A stretch of 64,000 nt of DNA, taken from positions 152,900,597-152,964,596 of the forward strand of contig CM061132.1 of NCBI GenBank assembly GCA_030789695.1, written 5' to 3'. Made by a program: the position numbers and the translations under genes. Source of the stretch: Scilla litardierei. Its lineage: Eukaryota > Streptophyta > Magnoliopsida > Asparagales > Asparagaceae. Below are positions 1-10,993 of this stretch, in pieces (position 1 is the first letter of the stretch; every line of letters starts with the position of its first letter). The notes beneath the pieces were generated by a model. The model saw only the letters and a list, made by a program, of their open reading frames with translations, was not told where the DNA came from and searched no databases.

Positions 1-1704
1 GAAGTTGCTAGATCATTTTTCTCAGGACGTGGGTTTTGCTTACTCATATAGCATGCATCAAATATAAACCACGTGTCAAAGACTTTTATTTTGATATCAT
101 AGTATAATGGTGCATTTGGAATAGAAAACCCAAGAATATCAATATAACATGAAAAATGGAATAATTCTAAGATTAACATCGTCTGAAGCATCTAAAGCGG
201 TATACAATATCGTAGATCACACACTTTTCAATGCTTTCTATACGGAGTATAAGAGATATCACACGATAGAGTAGTAAGAATAGAAAAAGTGTGGTTTTCA
301 TGAAATGAATGCTAAGCGTAGATTTCTGGATTTCGTAAAACTTTAGCAATCTCACCGAGTATAAAATATTACTTAGCCTAGGTTGTCATGCACCGTCAGG
401 TAGTCACTCTCTCACACATCATCGGATTCTCTCCCCCAAGCTTATCTATAAGCGTGGTGGCATACACAAAACGATATTTACTTTCCCGTTTCTTTTATGA
501 AGCTCCAAAAGTAAAAGAAAACAAAAAATAAAAGCTAAAGATGGAAGAAAGAGAGAAAGTGTATGAGATGGGATCGTTTTCGAACTACTTTTCTCTTTTC
601 TTTTCTTATTCTCAAGTCTTTTTCTTTTTCTTTTTCTTTTTTTCTTTTTCTTTTTTTTTCAAGTAACATATATACACAATGATCCCAAATCAAAGAGAAG
701 GATATACAAGTATATTTTTTTCTTTGGATTTTGGGGAATTTGGAGCATGTGATATACTAACGAGGGAATGCCAATAATAGAATCGCTAAGGGGAGATTCA
801 CCAATGAATATAAAATAGAGAAATTATGTTCAAGATATGTGGAGAAAGAAATAAATGTATCTCTCAGTTCACTCTATAGGACGTGCATGACAACTTCAGC
901 AGGGTAATATAATCTACTCAGTTTAATCTCAAAAAGTAAACTAATCCAGATTTATCAAAGCTAGCAAACATTCAATCAACCTGAAGTGAAGCGTACAAAT
1001 CATGCAATAAGAAGTGATATGAGAAAAGAAAGCAGTACTCCAGATATAAGCAATCAATGCGTGAATCTTGGTGTGTTTTCTACGATAGCATACATATGAA
1101 TCATCAGACATCAGCTAATAATAGAATTTCATCCATTTTCATACAGCAAAAGAGAGTGGGTTACCATTTCTAAATGCAAAGCAGAACGTAGCATATGATA
1201 TCAGAAATAAAAGGCTATGCCACGACAAATATAGCATGCATATAGAGAAAAGCTAACACCACGTCATCATCATCACAGAAAAGTCATCTCTAGCAAAAGA
1301 TGAAAGAAATAAAGATAAACGAAAAACAAGGATATTTACAATGCAGCCCACTAGGAAAATAAGAAAAAACGTGATGCATGGTAAAAAAGAAAAAACGTGA
1401 TGAAAAATGGGTGCAAAAGTGGAAAAACGTGAAAAAACTAAAAATAAAAGGTGATAAAAGCAAAACGCGTGAGAACTCACTCCCCCAAGCTAAAGTGCAC
1501 ATTGTCCTCAATGTGTGAAGTGTGGCACACTGAGAGACGAGTAATGGGTGGGGGGGTATGCATGCATGATAAAAAGAAATAAAATTAACAAAATGAAAAA
1601 TATGATTCGGATGTGATGCATGCAAGGATAAGAGTGATGCAGATATGTGTGTGTCACCAAAAATACTCTCCCTCACTCCCGAAAAAGGATATAGAATGAT
1701 ATGA
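1..1704 (-). other. 3' noncoding region of element A
   Basis: This stretch follows the ORF1 stop on the minus strand and holds no convincing gene. It contains two inverted-repeat plus G-tract modules. One is a 7-bp stem (1498-1504 with 1509-1515, loop TCCT on the plus strand) beside a C-run at 1481-1486. The other is a 6-bp stem (440-445 with 448-453) beside CCCCC at 433-437. A CT-rich simple tract lies near 590-660. The equivalent regions of elements H and C have the same layout. The 3' LTR would begin left of base 1. Confidence 0.7.
590..662. repeat. Polypyrimidine (TTTTTC)n tract, purine-rich on the element's sense strand
   Basis: Runs of T interrupted by single C, i.e. GAAAAA-type repeats on the coding strand of element A. 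Similar A-rich purine tracts occupy comparable 3' noncoding positions in H (about 41738-41785) and D (about 52893-52965). Confidence 0.85.
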
Positions 1705-3848
1705 TCAAAATGTGGACAAAAATAGTGATGGGGGTGGGCAAAAATCATCAGGACCAAGCAGAGAATGGGCAGCATAAAGGCAAAAAATATCAATGGCATC
1801 AAGGGTGTGCCTAAGCTGGTGGTGCTGCGCCATCTCCGTCCTGAGGCGGAGGTGGGGGGGTGGTGGGCGTGGGATGGTCTGCTGGGTGGGGGGTGGTCGT
1901 GGCAGTCGCTCGAGAATCTGGGTCAGGCAAAAGTGAATGCTTGGAAGTAGCTCGAGGCGGTGCTGCATGGCGGTGACTGTGGAAGACAGAGCCCTAAAAT
2001 CGTCCCTGAGTCCACTCATAGCCCCCTCAAGAGCACGAACGCTCTGAACTAAGGCGTCAGGCGGTGGTGGAGCAGAGGGACGGACAGGTCTAGGCTGAGC
2101 AGGTCGGGGCTGTCTGATACGGGCAGTGTAGGTGATCGGGACGGCATGCATGGGTGGAAAGTGGGCTGTGCTCACTAGTGGATGCCCAGCCGCAGTGCGA
2201 GGCTGGGACGCAGGCAGGTGTGAGGTGGAAGCAGCAGCAGTGGAAGTGGAAGACAAAATCGGTGACGATGCGGCAAGAGAGGTCAGTGACACAGACGTGG
2301 GAACAGACGTCACGACACTCTCAGATAGAATAGCTACGGTGGAGACCGAAGGGTCGACCGCTGGGGAGGAAGTGTGGGGAACAAAAGGCGAAACCCCAGC
2401 AGAGATCAAAGTGGATAGGGTCTCCACGACGGAAGCGAAGGAAGACTCGCCGCTCTCAAGTATGGTGGGTGGACGCTCGGGTAGCAGAGAGGTGAGTGGC
2501 TCAACCGACAGGGGCACAGCAGTGGTGGGGGTGGTGGTAGACGTGGTGGGCGTGGAGGACGGCTCAGCAAGTGTACTCCCGACACCGGCAGAAGTGTGGA
2601 CAGAGGTGTCGGGAGCGACAGAAAGTGCAGGCTCTGGTTGAGGAATCACAGGGTCAACAAGTGCAGGGTGTGCCTGCTCAGCCTCCTCGGCCTCGAGCAC
2701 GTAGACTGTGGGGATCAGGAGATCCATCGCCGGAAGCCAGTCCTCGTGTGTCGGTCCTATGTATGTCCGAGCGGGGCTCGGGAGGATCATGTAGTCAGCA
2801 CCGAAGGGACCGTGCAACCATACCCAGTGCCGCTGGCCGTGCGGACGAAGCATCTTCATCCGGGCTATGACGTCTATCGAAAGTGAAGTGGGGCCCGAAG
2901 GTCGACGCATGTCGGCCGGAAGGTCCTCGCCGGTCATCAGGGCTAGCAGGGTGATCAGGCCGCCTCAACATATCGGGGAGCGAGCGCCCACCGATACGAT
3001 GATGCGGTCCAAAAACCAGCTAGCGACGTCAATCTCAACGGCGGGGACCATCGCAACACCATCCCTATCCAGAACTCTGGGGCGAGTCATCGCGTAGAGC
3101 ATATAGAGTTCAGGCGTAGACATCGTCCCAGGCTCGTACCTCGCTAGAAAAGTGGCCGCCATAAGGCGCTGGGCTATGCGGAGGCAGGGGTGGACTATGG
3201 CTGAGGCCTTGGCCCTACTAGGGTCAAAGGCCTGTGGTAAACCCGTGTCCTGGCCCAAAAGGCGTGGGAATCGAAAGATGGGGAAGGGATGTGTGTGGGG
3301 GCGTAGGCTCGGTCGGGTGTGGGGACTACGGGCCACTGAAATAATGCTCTAAGCATATCGAGAGTGATCCGACACTCTCGATCCATGAGTCTAAAGGAAC
3401 ATCCCTCATCGGTCCGGGCGATTGAGCTGAGTACCTCGAGTGTCGGACGGACGTAGGTGTCCGCCGACACAGAAAGAAAATCTCGCCAACCCACGTTATC
3501 GTACAACGTGAGCATCCCCTCGAGTACCCCCAGGCAGTCTAGGTCAGCTAAATGGGCGAACCTGGAGGGTACTATCAGGCGCTGGGCGATACGCTCAAAT
3601 CGGACGCGCTGTGCGTCGTCTCTGAACGTAATCCCCAGCGGCCCGACAACCGGAGCCGGTGGTGGCTGCGCGTGAACGGGATCGGCTGGAAGTGGCTGTG
3701 GGTGGATAGGGTCGGCTGGAAGTGGCTGTGTGGGGTTGGGTGGTGAAGGTGGAGGGGAGTCCTCCCTAGCGTGGGAGGGGCCGGGCTCATCCGTCCGCTT
3801 CCACTTGGCGGAAGCTCCCCGAGTGCGTGGCCGTGTACAGGGCGGCAT
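1705..3848 (-). pseudogene. ATHILA ORF1-like protein, frameshifted (element A)
   Basis: About 710 codons on the minus strand starting at the ATG at 3848. The N-terminal third carries the hallmark of ATHILA ORF1 proteins: a charged, proline-rich start, then a region with RFERIAQRL and TLEVLSSIARTD-like motifs. The reading frame shifts near 3240, and an in-frame TGA lies at 2965-2967. The C-terminal half (from 2937) is Ser/Thr/Pro-rich and low in complexity. Element C carries a clear homologue at 60860-57028, and H keeps only the two ends. The function of ATHILA ORF1 is not established. I see no signal peptide or membrane segment that would support an envelope role. The frameshift and stop make it a pseudogene. 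Confidence 0.8.
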
Positions 3849-3915
3849 GTGTGCCCCGAGTGCTCACCCAACTAAATGAAAAATGCGGCGTGCTAAAAGA
3901 ATGGAACGAAGGTAC

Positions 3916-4179
3916 CTGAACACGCCGCGAGAGCAAAAACAGCGGGTAGGTGCGAAGACGCCGCCTCCACGAAGCCAATAGCGCGTCCGAGAGCTCCCCT
4001 AAGCTCCCCCAAGATAGCATGCGCATCAAACAATGATATCAGCGTATAAAATTCGAAATACATGGGGGAGATGTGGTATAACAGATAAATAAAGAAATCG
4101 ATTTGAGTTAGGGGCTCAATGGGTACTCGGATCGTCAAAAATGGGGAGAAAATAGGATTTTACGTGAAATAGGGGTTAC
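3916..4179 (-). other. Candidate intron in the ORF1 leader of element A
   Basis: On the minus strand a GC-rich leader (about 4340-4180) ends at a GTAACC donor-like site at 4179. A pyrimidine-rich stretch ending TTCAG, followed by GTACC, gives an acceptor at 3916, 68 bases before the ORF1 ATG. The leader sits downstream of a TATA-like box at 4386-4392. This is inferred from splice consensus and layout; no transcript evidence is available. Confidence 0.4.
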
Positions 4180-4385
4180 CGGAGCTTGGCCGGCGACGGG
4201 GAAGGTTGCCGGCGACGGGGGGTGGTCGCCGGAGCGGTCGCCGGCTGTGGGTCGGTGATCGGGGCCGGCGGCGGCTTGAATCGGGCGAGGTGGTAGCGTC
4301 GCGGGCGAGGGAAGATGAAGGGGCGCGGGCTCAGGCGAGAAAAGTGATTTTGGGCGTTTCGAAAATCGCGCCGACCCGCAGCCCC

Positions 4386-4392
4386 TTATATT
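4386..4392 (-). promoter_or_regulatory. TATA-like box of a putative internal ORF1 promoter (element A)
   Basis: The minus strand reads CCAATATAAGG here, about 12 bases downstream of the first ACTCGGCCGAGT palindrome and about 540 bases upstream of the ORF1 ATG. Element H has a comparable box between a palindrome cluster and ORF1. Confidence 0.5.
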
Positions 4393-4394
4393 GG

Positions 4395-4745
4395 AGTAGT
4401 TACGACTCGGCCGAGTAAATCTGCCACTCGGCCGAGTAACGTAACGAAAAAAATGATTTTAAAAACTCCTCGCCACTTATGACTCGGCCGAGTGGCTTTG
4501 CCACCCTCGGCCGAGTGGATAAAGTCCATTCGGTCGAGTGGCACAAGCTACTCGGCAATTTTCGCCCTAGGAGGGTATCAGTTTCACTCGGCCGAGTGAA
4601 GAAATATACTCGGCCGAGTGGCAGTTTATACTGAAATCATAAAAAAGACAGAGAGTTGGGTTCAGCAGACTTCCCTCGTTGGTGCGCCACTCGGGCTGAC
4701 GGCTTTCTTTGCTCGGCCGAGTGACTATGGCACTCGGCCGAGTGG
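4395..4745. repeat. Cluster of ACTCGGCCGAGT palindromes upstream of ORF1 (element A)
   Basis: About nine perfect or near-perfect copies of the 12-bp palindrome ACTCGGCCGAGT, for example at 4405-4416, near 4480, 4505, 4590, 4610, 4712 and 4730. They are spaced irregularly over about 350 bases. The same motif clusters in the LTR of this element (12130-12530), so the sequence is used twice per element. Confidence 0.9.
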
Positions 4746-5168
4746 GGCTCTGTTTTCTGCTTCGGGGCTCCGTTTTGGCTCTACTCTCTGTTTTTGTTTC
4801 ACCAGGTGGTTTCTTCTTCCTCCTAAGCCTCAAGCGCATTCCTGGAGCGCTCTTCTTCGTCTCGGTCATCCTCCGTATAATAGATATCCTTTTCTCATCC
4901 TCCTGTCAAAGAAAATAGGACCCGTTGTCACAATTTTTCGGGCAAACGACTCAAAAACACTAATAAAGTCTAAAACAAAAATAAAAACTGACATAGAAAT
5001 AATGCGATAACCGTCAGGTTGCCTTCCGACAAGCGCTCGTTTAAGGTCTTGAGCTCGACCCCTTTAAATTTTCAATTTAGCGCGGTATGTTGGGTGCATA
5101 TGAGATGCACCCGTCGAATTTCCCGGGAAGACCGCTCGGATTTGGATCATTGTGGTGTGTGGTCTTTC
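4746..5168 (-). other. Post-protease intergenic region with conserved post-pol motif (element A)
   Basis: No gene is seen. Near 5010-5065 the minus strand carries a motif containing GAGCTC, AAACGAGCGCTT and GGAAGGCAACC. It matches the sequence directly after the integrase stop in H (about 39219-39275) and after the protease ORF in C (about 61850-61905). Its position marks where RT-integrase has been lost from A. Confidence 0.7.
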
Positions 5169-5842
5169 TCAGTGCCCCTTCGTCATGGGCAATGTTGGGG
5201 GTGGCTCCCCCAAGCTAGAGCTTGCTCCGGTCTTCGACTTTGCCGGTGACACCGATCGTCGTATCGGTGGAGCTTTCTTCAGAGTCCTCAACTTCGAGAG
5301 CTTGCAGAGCTCCCGTATTCTTGCGACATCCGTGTCGCCATCATCAATCGCCATGGAGATATCGGGGGAGTGCTCCATCTTCTCTTCTTCGGCCAAATCT
5401 AGGTCTTCTTTGAAGATATCTTCGTGGGGTGCGCCGATGGAGTGGGGGATCGCCTCTTCAATGACCTCGTCGAGGAGGTCCATGTAATCTAGCTCCTCAT
5501 GATACGACATGTGCTTCATTGCCTTCGGTATATGGAGCTCCACTTCGATGTTGCCGACGTTCAAGGTAAGAGTCCCCTCCCGCACATCGACGATGACACC
5601 GGCGGTGGCGAGGAATGGGCGTCCAAGTATGAGCGATGTATCGCCCTCCTCCTTGATGTCCATTATCACGAAATCGCATGGCAAACATATGCCCCCCAGA
5701 ACTTGGAGTGGGATGTCCTCTGCGATCCCAACCGGCCTTGTAATCCGCCCGTCCGCTAGTTGAATCCGCATGTCGGTAGGCTTTAAATCCGTGCCGGTAT
5801 TCAACTTTCGGAACATAGAGAGAGGCATGAGGCTAACACTAG
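5169..5842 (-). pseudogene. Athila aspartic protease, split at the active site by a solo LTR (element A)
   Basis: The minus-strand frame encodes a retropepsin-like domain. Its DLGAS active-site motif is interrupted: the first half lies at the end of the gag frame (near 8870) and the rest resumes at 5842 after the 3,017-bp insertion. Downstream are an IQLADG motif, DFVIMD and ILGRPFLAT, the flap and second conserved regions typical of Athila protease. A tail of about 110 residues rich in Asp, Glu, Lys and Arg follows, then a stop at 5169. In complete Athila elements RT follows here; in A there is none. Protease would process Gag and Pol in the particle. It is disabled by the insertion. Confidence 0.85.
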
Positions 5843-8800
5843 TGTAACGACCCGCTCTCGGGGGCCCGTTACTTATTTGGTTTATTCGCAGGTTCCGCAG
5901 TTTACTAGTGAAATCAGCATAGCCACAACTCAGAGATGCATCACAACACTCAAACCAGCGTACAGACGTTATTACAGTCCAATTTAAAGTGCAACAACAA
6001 CCAGCACTCTCTCTCACAAATACATAAAGAAAGTACTGAAAGGGAATGCGGAAAAGGAAATACACAGTACAACACGCACACACCAACAGAATAGTAACTA
6101 AAACTCTGCAGCTTCTGAGTCAATGTAGGCTCCACGAACTCTGTGGCAATCTCCTCGATCAGGTCTTCGTCTGCCGGTGCCATAAATGGAACCGAAGGTA
6201 AGTCACAACAATTCTAGCGATAGAAAAAGAGGAGTGCACAAATATGGAGCAGTCTATGGTAAACAAGTGCGGAAGGTAAAGTAGGGTCAGACAAGCATGC
6301 AAGTGCGATAAGTAAAGTACATCTGTCAAGCAAGCAAGGGTGACAAGTAAAGTAAAGGTGACCGAGCAATGACAATAGCAATAATGAGAGTAACTGTGCC
6401 TATTCTAGTTTGTGACTTATAACGGGAAGTACAGTGAGCAACCAAGAGGCCAACTCTTGCCGCGGGTGCTACCCGGGCGAACTATGCTATGAATACTATG
6501 CAATAATCTCTGAGAACTGTGCAATAATCTGTGATCTGTGATGGTTGTCACCGGCACTGTTATGGGTTGCTAGAACCCGCACGGTGACAACAAAGTCTGG
6601 ACTAGTCGCTCCCGCACTTCCGCAATTATAAGTTACCCCAAAACCCAGTGTCTGTGCATGTTACCGTTCTTTGCAATTTTACGAGTCGTTTACTGTTCTT
6701 ACATTTCCAATTACAATATTTCTGTCAAGCAATGTCAATAATCTGTTCAGGTCAATAACTGTTCCGAGACTAGGTGTCAAGTCCTATGTTCATACGAGTA
6801 CACTATCTATATTTCTAAGGGTAGAATTTACTGTGACTTACGATCTTCGAGGTGGTGGTAGTGATCCGGGACTGGATCTAGTGTCGATGCACGAGATTTG
6901 CTACCTGTAAACACAAGAGATAACTAGTTAGAGAATACCCTATTTTCTTATTTATTTAAGTTGAGTGTCTGATTTTAAAACTGGTTAAAACGGCATGAAA
7001 AGGATCCTAAATTTTTATATAAACTATATATGATAAAAATAGTTTTACTGCAAGAGGGAATATTTTTCTGAAGTCTATAGTAATTTTTATAATTTTTAAA
7101 AACTCAAAACTAGCTTAAAAACCCAATTTATTTAAGTGGCGCGTATCTTCCGTAATTTCTTACGAGAGCAATACAAGTCGGAATAACTTGAGTAAGTAGT
7201 CAAAATGACCGTCTCGAAGTTTACTTTCACATATAATTTTTTCACGTATTATTGTGAGTGAAAACAGCAAGTTATGATTTTTAGAAAGATTTATACGTAT
7301 TTACTTTTTAGGTTCAAAAAACGATTCTGGGAAAAGTAGGCGTCTGATCGAGGTGAGACCAGCGCCATTGGGTCCGGAATGTTGTTTCTGATTTTCCAGA
7401 GCTAGCCTCATATTTTTCTGGCCCCTGTATAATTAGTTATGGATTTAAAACCATTAAACTCTATTTAATAATTATTAAAAATAGAAAATACGAAAACAAA
7501 ATCGTAATTACGATTTTGCCATCGGGCTGTTTACCGTCGCTGCTTCGTTTTTAACCGCCGTGGGGGGCTTGTGTGCAGCGGTCGGCGGCGACCGTGACGG
7601 TAGTTGCGGCGGAGGGGGGTCTCGCGGCGGACGGAGGCGGCGATGAGGGGTGGCGGTTGCGGAGCTGCTCCGGCGAGCTCGTCGGTGTCGACCGGAGAGA
7701 GAGGGCGAGGCTGGGGGAGCGGGCGTTGCTCGTCGGAGCTGTGGCGACCTTCGGCGTCGTCGTCAGTAGCGAGGCGAGGAGCGGGGAGGCCGATGGCAAC
7801 GTGGGGGCGGCGCTCACGGCGGTCGGAGATCGGAGAGGGGCGGCGAAGCACGGGGGCGCTTGGGGTGCTCCGGGCGGAGTGCGGGGCTTCGGGCGGAAGG
7901 CGGGGCTGGGAGCTCGGCGTCGACGAGGGAGCGGTGGCGGGCGGCAGTCGGGGCCGGCGGATGGCCGGAGCGAGGGGGAGAGAGAGAGTGAGAGAACGAG
8001 GGAGAGGGTGAGGGAGGCTGTGAGAGAGATGGAGGGAGAGAGAGATGCGGGAAAGAAACAGCGGCCTGGATTTCTCGAACGTGAAATTGAGTGTGGGGAG
8101 TGTTACTGTGTGTTTATTTGTGAAGCTTAGGGGGGTTTTTATAGTGATTAACTATGGCACTATTGTAATTAGAGGAGAGGGGACAAGGGATTAAAAGAGG
8201 GAGAGGGGGATGTTGGATCTGAATCATTTCAGATCCAACCAACATTTCGGTGGGTTGATTAGGGGTAGAAGTGATTAAGTAAAAAGTAAAGTTAGTTTAG
8301 TAATTGTAAAAACGTCATTAGCGATTGTAATTAGCAGGGCGGTGAAATACAGACACGTTTTCACAAACGATTCCGAAAAATTACGAAAACATACCCACGG
8401 GATCGTATCGACGCGAGGATCGCGAATACAAGATCCGTTTTGGGATTTGAGCTACGGAAATACAAGTTTTAGGCTAAAACATTTAGAAAGCGGGTCTACG
8501 GGTTCTAGGCTGAAATGATATCCGAAAATTACGAAATTAATGTGGGGAGCCTTAAATGATCATAGGATGCTACTGTAGAAGTTTGAAAACGTTTCGAATA
8601 CGTTTGAATAGAAAATAAATTCGTCGAATCAAAACGGTAATTTTGGAAGTTGAATTTTAACAGAAATGTTTTGGGCATTTGAGGAAATCTGAAATTGCTG
8701 AAACACAATACGATAAGTCTAGTGCTCTAAAATATTTTTAAAAGAATTTTTGAAATCAGTTTTGATATACAACTCCTAACCAACCATTATAAAGAAGATT

Positions 8801-8859
8801 TAGAATAAAAATACGTTTAAGTACGTATTTGAAGTGTTTGAAAAATACAGGCCGTTACA
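5843..8859 (-). mobile_element. Solo LTR (Ty3/gypsy-like, 3,017 bp) inserted in element A protease
   Basis: The insertion begins TGTAACG and ends CGTTACA, so it has the TG...CA ends and short inverted terminal repeat of an LTR. It is flanked by the 5-bp duplication ACTAG (5838-5842 and 8860-8864). No internal polyprotein, PBS or second LTR is present, so it is best read as a solo LTR from LTR-LTR recombination. A TATAAAAA box on the minus strand (8143-8136) sets its orientation. An AT-rich 3' part, a GC-rich block (about 7550-8060) and an AT-rich 5' part make it compositionally mosaic. Its exact lineage is unresolved; the large size is compatible with Tat/Ogre/Retand-type LTRs. Confidence 0.85.
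8136..8143 (-). promoter_or_regulatory. TATA box of the solo LTR
   Basis: TATAAAAA on the minus strand, followed downstream by a CT-rich leader and then the GC-rich block. This position fits the U3/R boundary of the LTR. Confidence 0.6.
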
Positions 8860-8864
8860 ACTAG

Positions 8865-10860
8865 CCCCCAAATCTACCAATGCTTTTTGTAGGGGGACGC
8901 CGCCTAGAGTGCAAGGAATCCGGAAACTTCCCGGATCTTTAAATTTGGCGGGCTCCTTCTCTCTCTTTGTGAACCAAGTCCCTTCCTCCGCGAGCATGAT
9001 CTTCTCCTTCCTCTTCCTTCCCGTAATCAAGTCCTTTAAGAACTTGGCGTAAGATGGGATTTCCACTATAGCGTCGAGGAAGGGGATATTGAGGCTCACC
9101 CCTCTCAAATACTCGAGAAACTTGGCTAGCCGTTTCTCCATCTTGGATCTAGCTAGCCGTTGAGGGAAGGGCACCGGTGGCATAAATCGGCGCTCATCAA
9201 TAAGCTCTTCCTCTCTAGACTTCACTTCCCCTTGCGGCTCCTTCTCTTTTTCAACTTCAATTGTCGGCTCGCTCTCTTGTAGATTCTCCACCACGGGTTC
9301 CTTAATTTGAGTCATGGGGGGAGTGGTATCCTTCCCTCCTCTTGTTGTAACCGCAACGACTGCATTGATATGGCCGGTGTTGCCCCGTGGATTCGGCTCG
9401 GGTTGAGCCGGCAATTGTTGGTTGTTCCTATTGAGCAAAGCAAGTTGCTCCCCAATTTGAGCGATGACGGTGGCGAGAGAATCTTGTCCCGCATTCAATG
9501 TGGCGTTAATCTTCCTTTGTTCTGCCATAAACTCATCCACCTTGGCTTCAAAATCCGAGCGTTGTTGAGTTTGTGAAGGGTTGGGATTTCTCCACCCTTG
9601 ATTATACCCGGGTGGCCTATAAGGTCCCACTTGTTGCCTTTGCGGGAAGTTTTGTTGCGGTGGCCCCCTTGGTTGATAATTGGCTTGTGGTGGTGGAGCC
9701 CGAGCTTGAGGAGGTTGTTGAGGCGGGGGGTTCAATGCACCATCATTATTGGCATATGAGAAACCCGGATGGTTTCTAGCGGCCGGGTTGGCCCAATATC
9801 CGGAATTCCCCGCAACATATTGAATTTGTTCCAAAGCTCCTTCTCCTTGCTCTCCTCCTACATACATGGATTGGGATTGGTCTTGCCAATCGCTCATATG
9901 ATTTGTCAGTGTGGATGTAGAAGGGACTCCTTGAGGCTCCGTAATGTACTTCTCCAATCTCTCCACTACCTTGTGGAGAGAATCAAATTTGTTGGCTAGC
10001 TCCGCGACGGCCTTGGCCTCATAAATGCTAGACGGCTTCAAGGAGGACGAAGAGTGTCCTCGCTCGTCGCCCCACTATTGGTTGTTCGAGGCCATCTCCT
10101 CGAGCAAGGCCGTAGCTTCATCGGGAGTCTTCGACAAAATGGCTCCATTTGCGGTTGCATCAATAATCTGCTTCGTGCCCGGTTGGAGTCCATTGTAGAA
10201 ACTGTGGACGAGCTCCCAGTCCTCAATGCTATGATGGGGGCATTGATGTTGCAAGTCCTTGAAGCGCTCCCATGCTTCATAAAGAGTCTCTTGTGGTCCT
10301 TGCTTGAAGGACATGAGAGCACTTCTTATCTTCACCGTCTTGGAGGGCGGGTAAAATTTGTCGACGAAGGCACTCGCCAATTCATCCCAAGTGGTGAAGA
10401 TTCCTTCAGCTTGCATCCTCAACCAATATAATGCCTTGTCCTTGAGCGTGAAAGGGAAGAGGCGCAGTCTGATAGCATCCACGGAGACGCCCGGCATTTG
10501 GAAGGTGGCACACTTAGATAGGAAGAGTTGGATGTGGTAATGAGGGTTTTCATGGGAGTTCCCATGAAAAGGATCTTGTTGCATAAGAACCACCAATCCG
10601 GTCTTCAACTCGAAATTTTTGTCGGTCGCCAACTCCGACATGGCTATGGACGAGGTCGTGGAAGAAGTCTTAGGCCGAAGCCTATCTCTTATGGAAATAA
10701 TCCTCGTCATTCACTCTGCCAATTCTTTGGGTGTCTCAGGATGGGTCATAAAATTTCCTTCCGTAACGGGTCTCCTCTCCGCTCGGATCCTCCTCAATGT
10801 ACGCTCGATCTTCGGATCGTATAGTATTTCTTCGGGGTTCGTCGAGGATCTCGTGTACAT
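8865..10860 (-). pseudogene. Athila gag with two premature stops (element A)
   Basis: The frame opens with MYTRSS at 10860, a start typical of Athila gag. It contains the Retrotrans_gag capsid core (LRLFPFTLKDKALYWL, then WDELASAFVDKFYP, then YEAWERFKDLQHQCPHH) at about 10560-10180. A Pro/Gln-rich linker with AARNHPGFSY follows, then a C-terminal segment with SKMEKRLAKFLEYL leading into the protease. I see no CCHC knuckle. A TGA at 10711-10713 and a TAG at 10075-10077 break the frame. At the second site element C has a Gln codon, so CAG to TAG is the simplest explanation. Gag would form the virus-like particle. Confidence 0.85.
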
Positions 10861-10969
10861 GCAAGGGAAAACAAAGTTTCAAAGAAATAGTTAGCACAAC
10901 GGAAGGGTAAAATAAAAATAGAAATAATATAAAAAATTTGCTAGGTAGGTAGAATCAAACACTATTGCT

Positions 10970-10987
10970 TCCCCGACAACGGTGCCA
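10970..10987 (-). other. Primer binding site (element A)
   Basis: The minus strand reads TGGCACCGTTGTCGGGGA six bases after the LTR end. It is two changes from the TGGCGCCGTTGCCGGGGA site of elements H and D, a PBS type seen in Athila elements and usually attributed to tRNA-Asp. Confidence 0.85.
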
Positions 10988-10993
10988 AAAACT

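Noticed and set aside
1253..1802. Minus-strand hydrophobic frames of 75 and 170 codons
   Set aside because: Low-complexity His/Phe/Ser-rich translation of the AT-rich 3' noncoding region of element A, not conserved in frame in H or C.
2132..2641. 169-codon plus-strand frame
   Set aside because: It is the antisense shadow of the Ser/Thr-rich ORF1 of element A on the minus strand.
1705..3848. ORF1 as a viral-type envelope gene
   Set aside because: I see no signal peptide, transmembrane segment or cleavage site. The position after pol alone is not sufficient.
4395..4745. Repeated short palindromes considered as a CRISPR array or satellite
   Set aside because: Spacing is irregular, the repeats are only 12 bp palindromes, and the context is a plant retrotransposon.
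7573..8130. 185-codon plus-strand frame in the GC-rich block, overlapping another on the minus strand
   Set aside because: GC-rich repeats keep several frames open at once. The sequence is low complexity (GGG/GAGAG words) and no known domain is visible.
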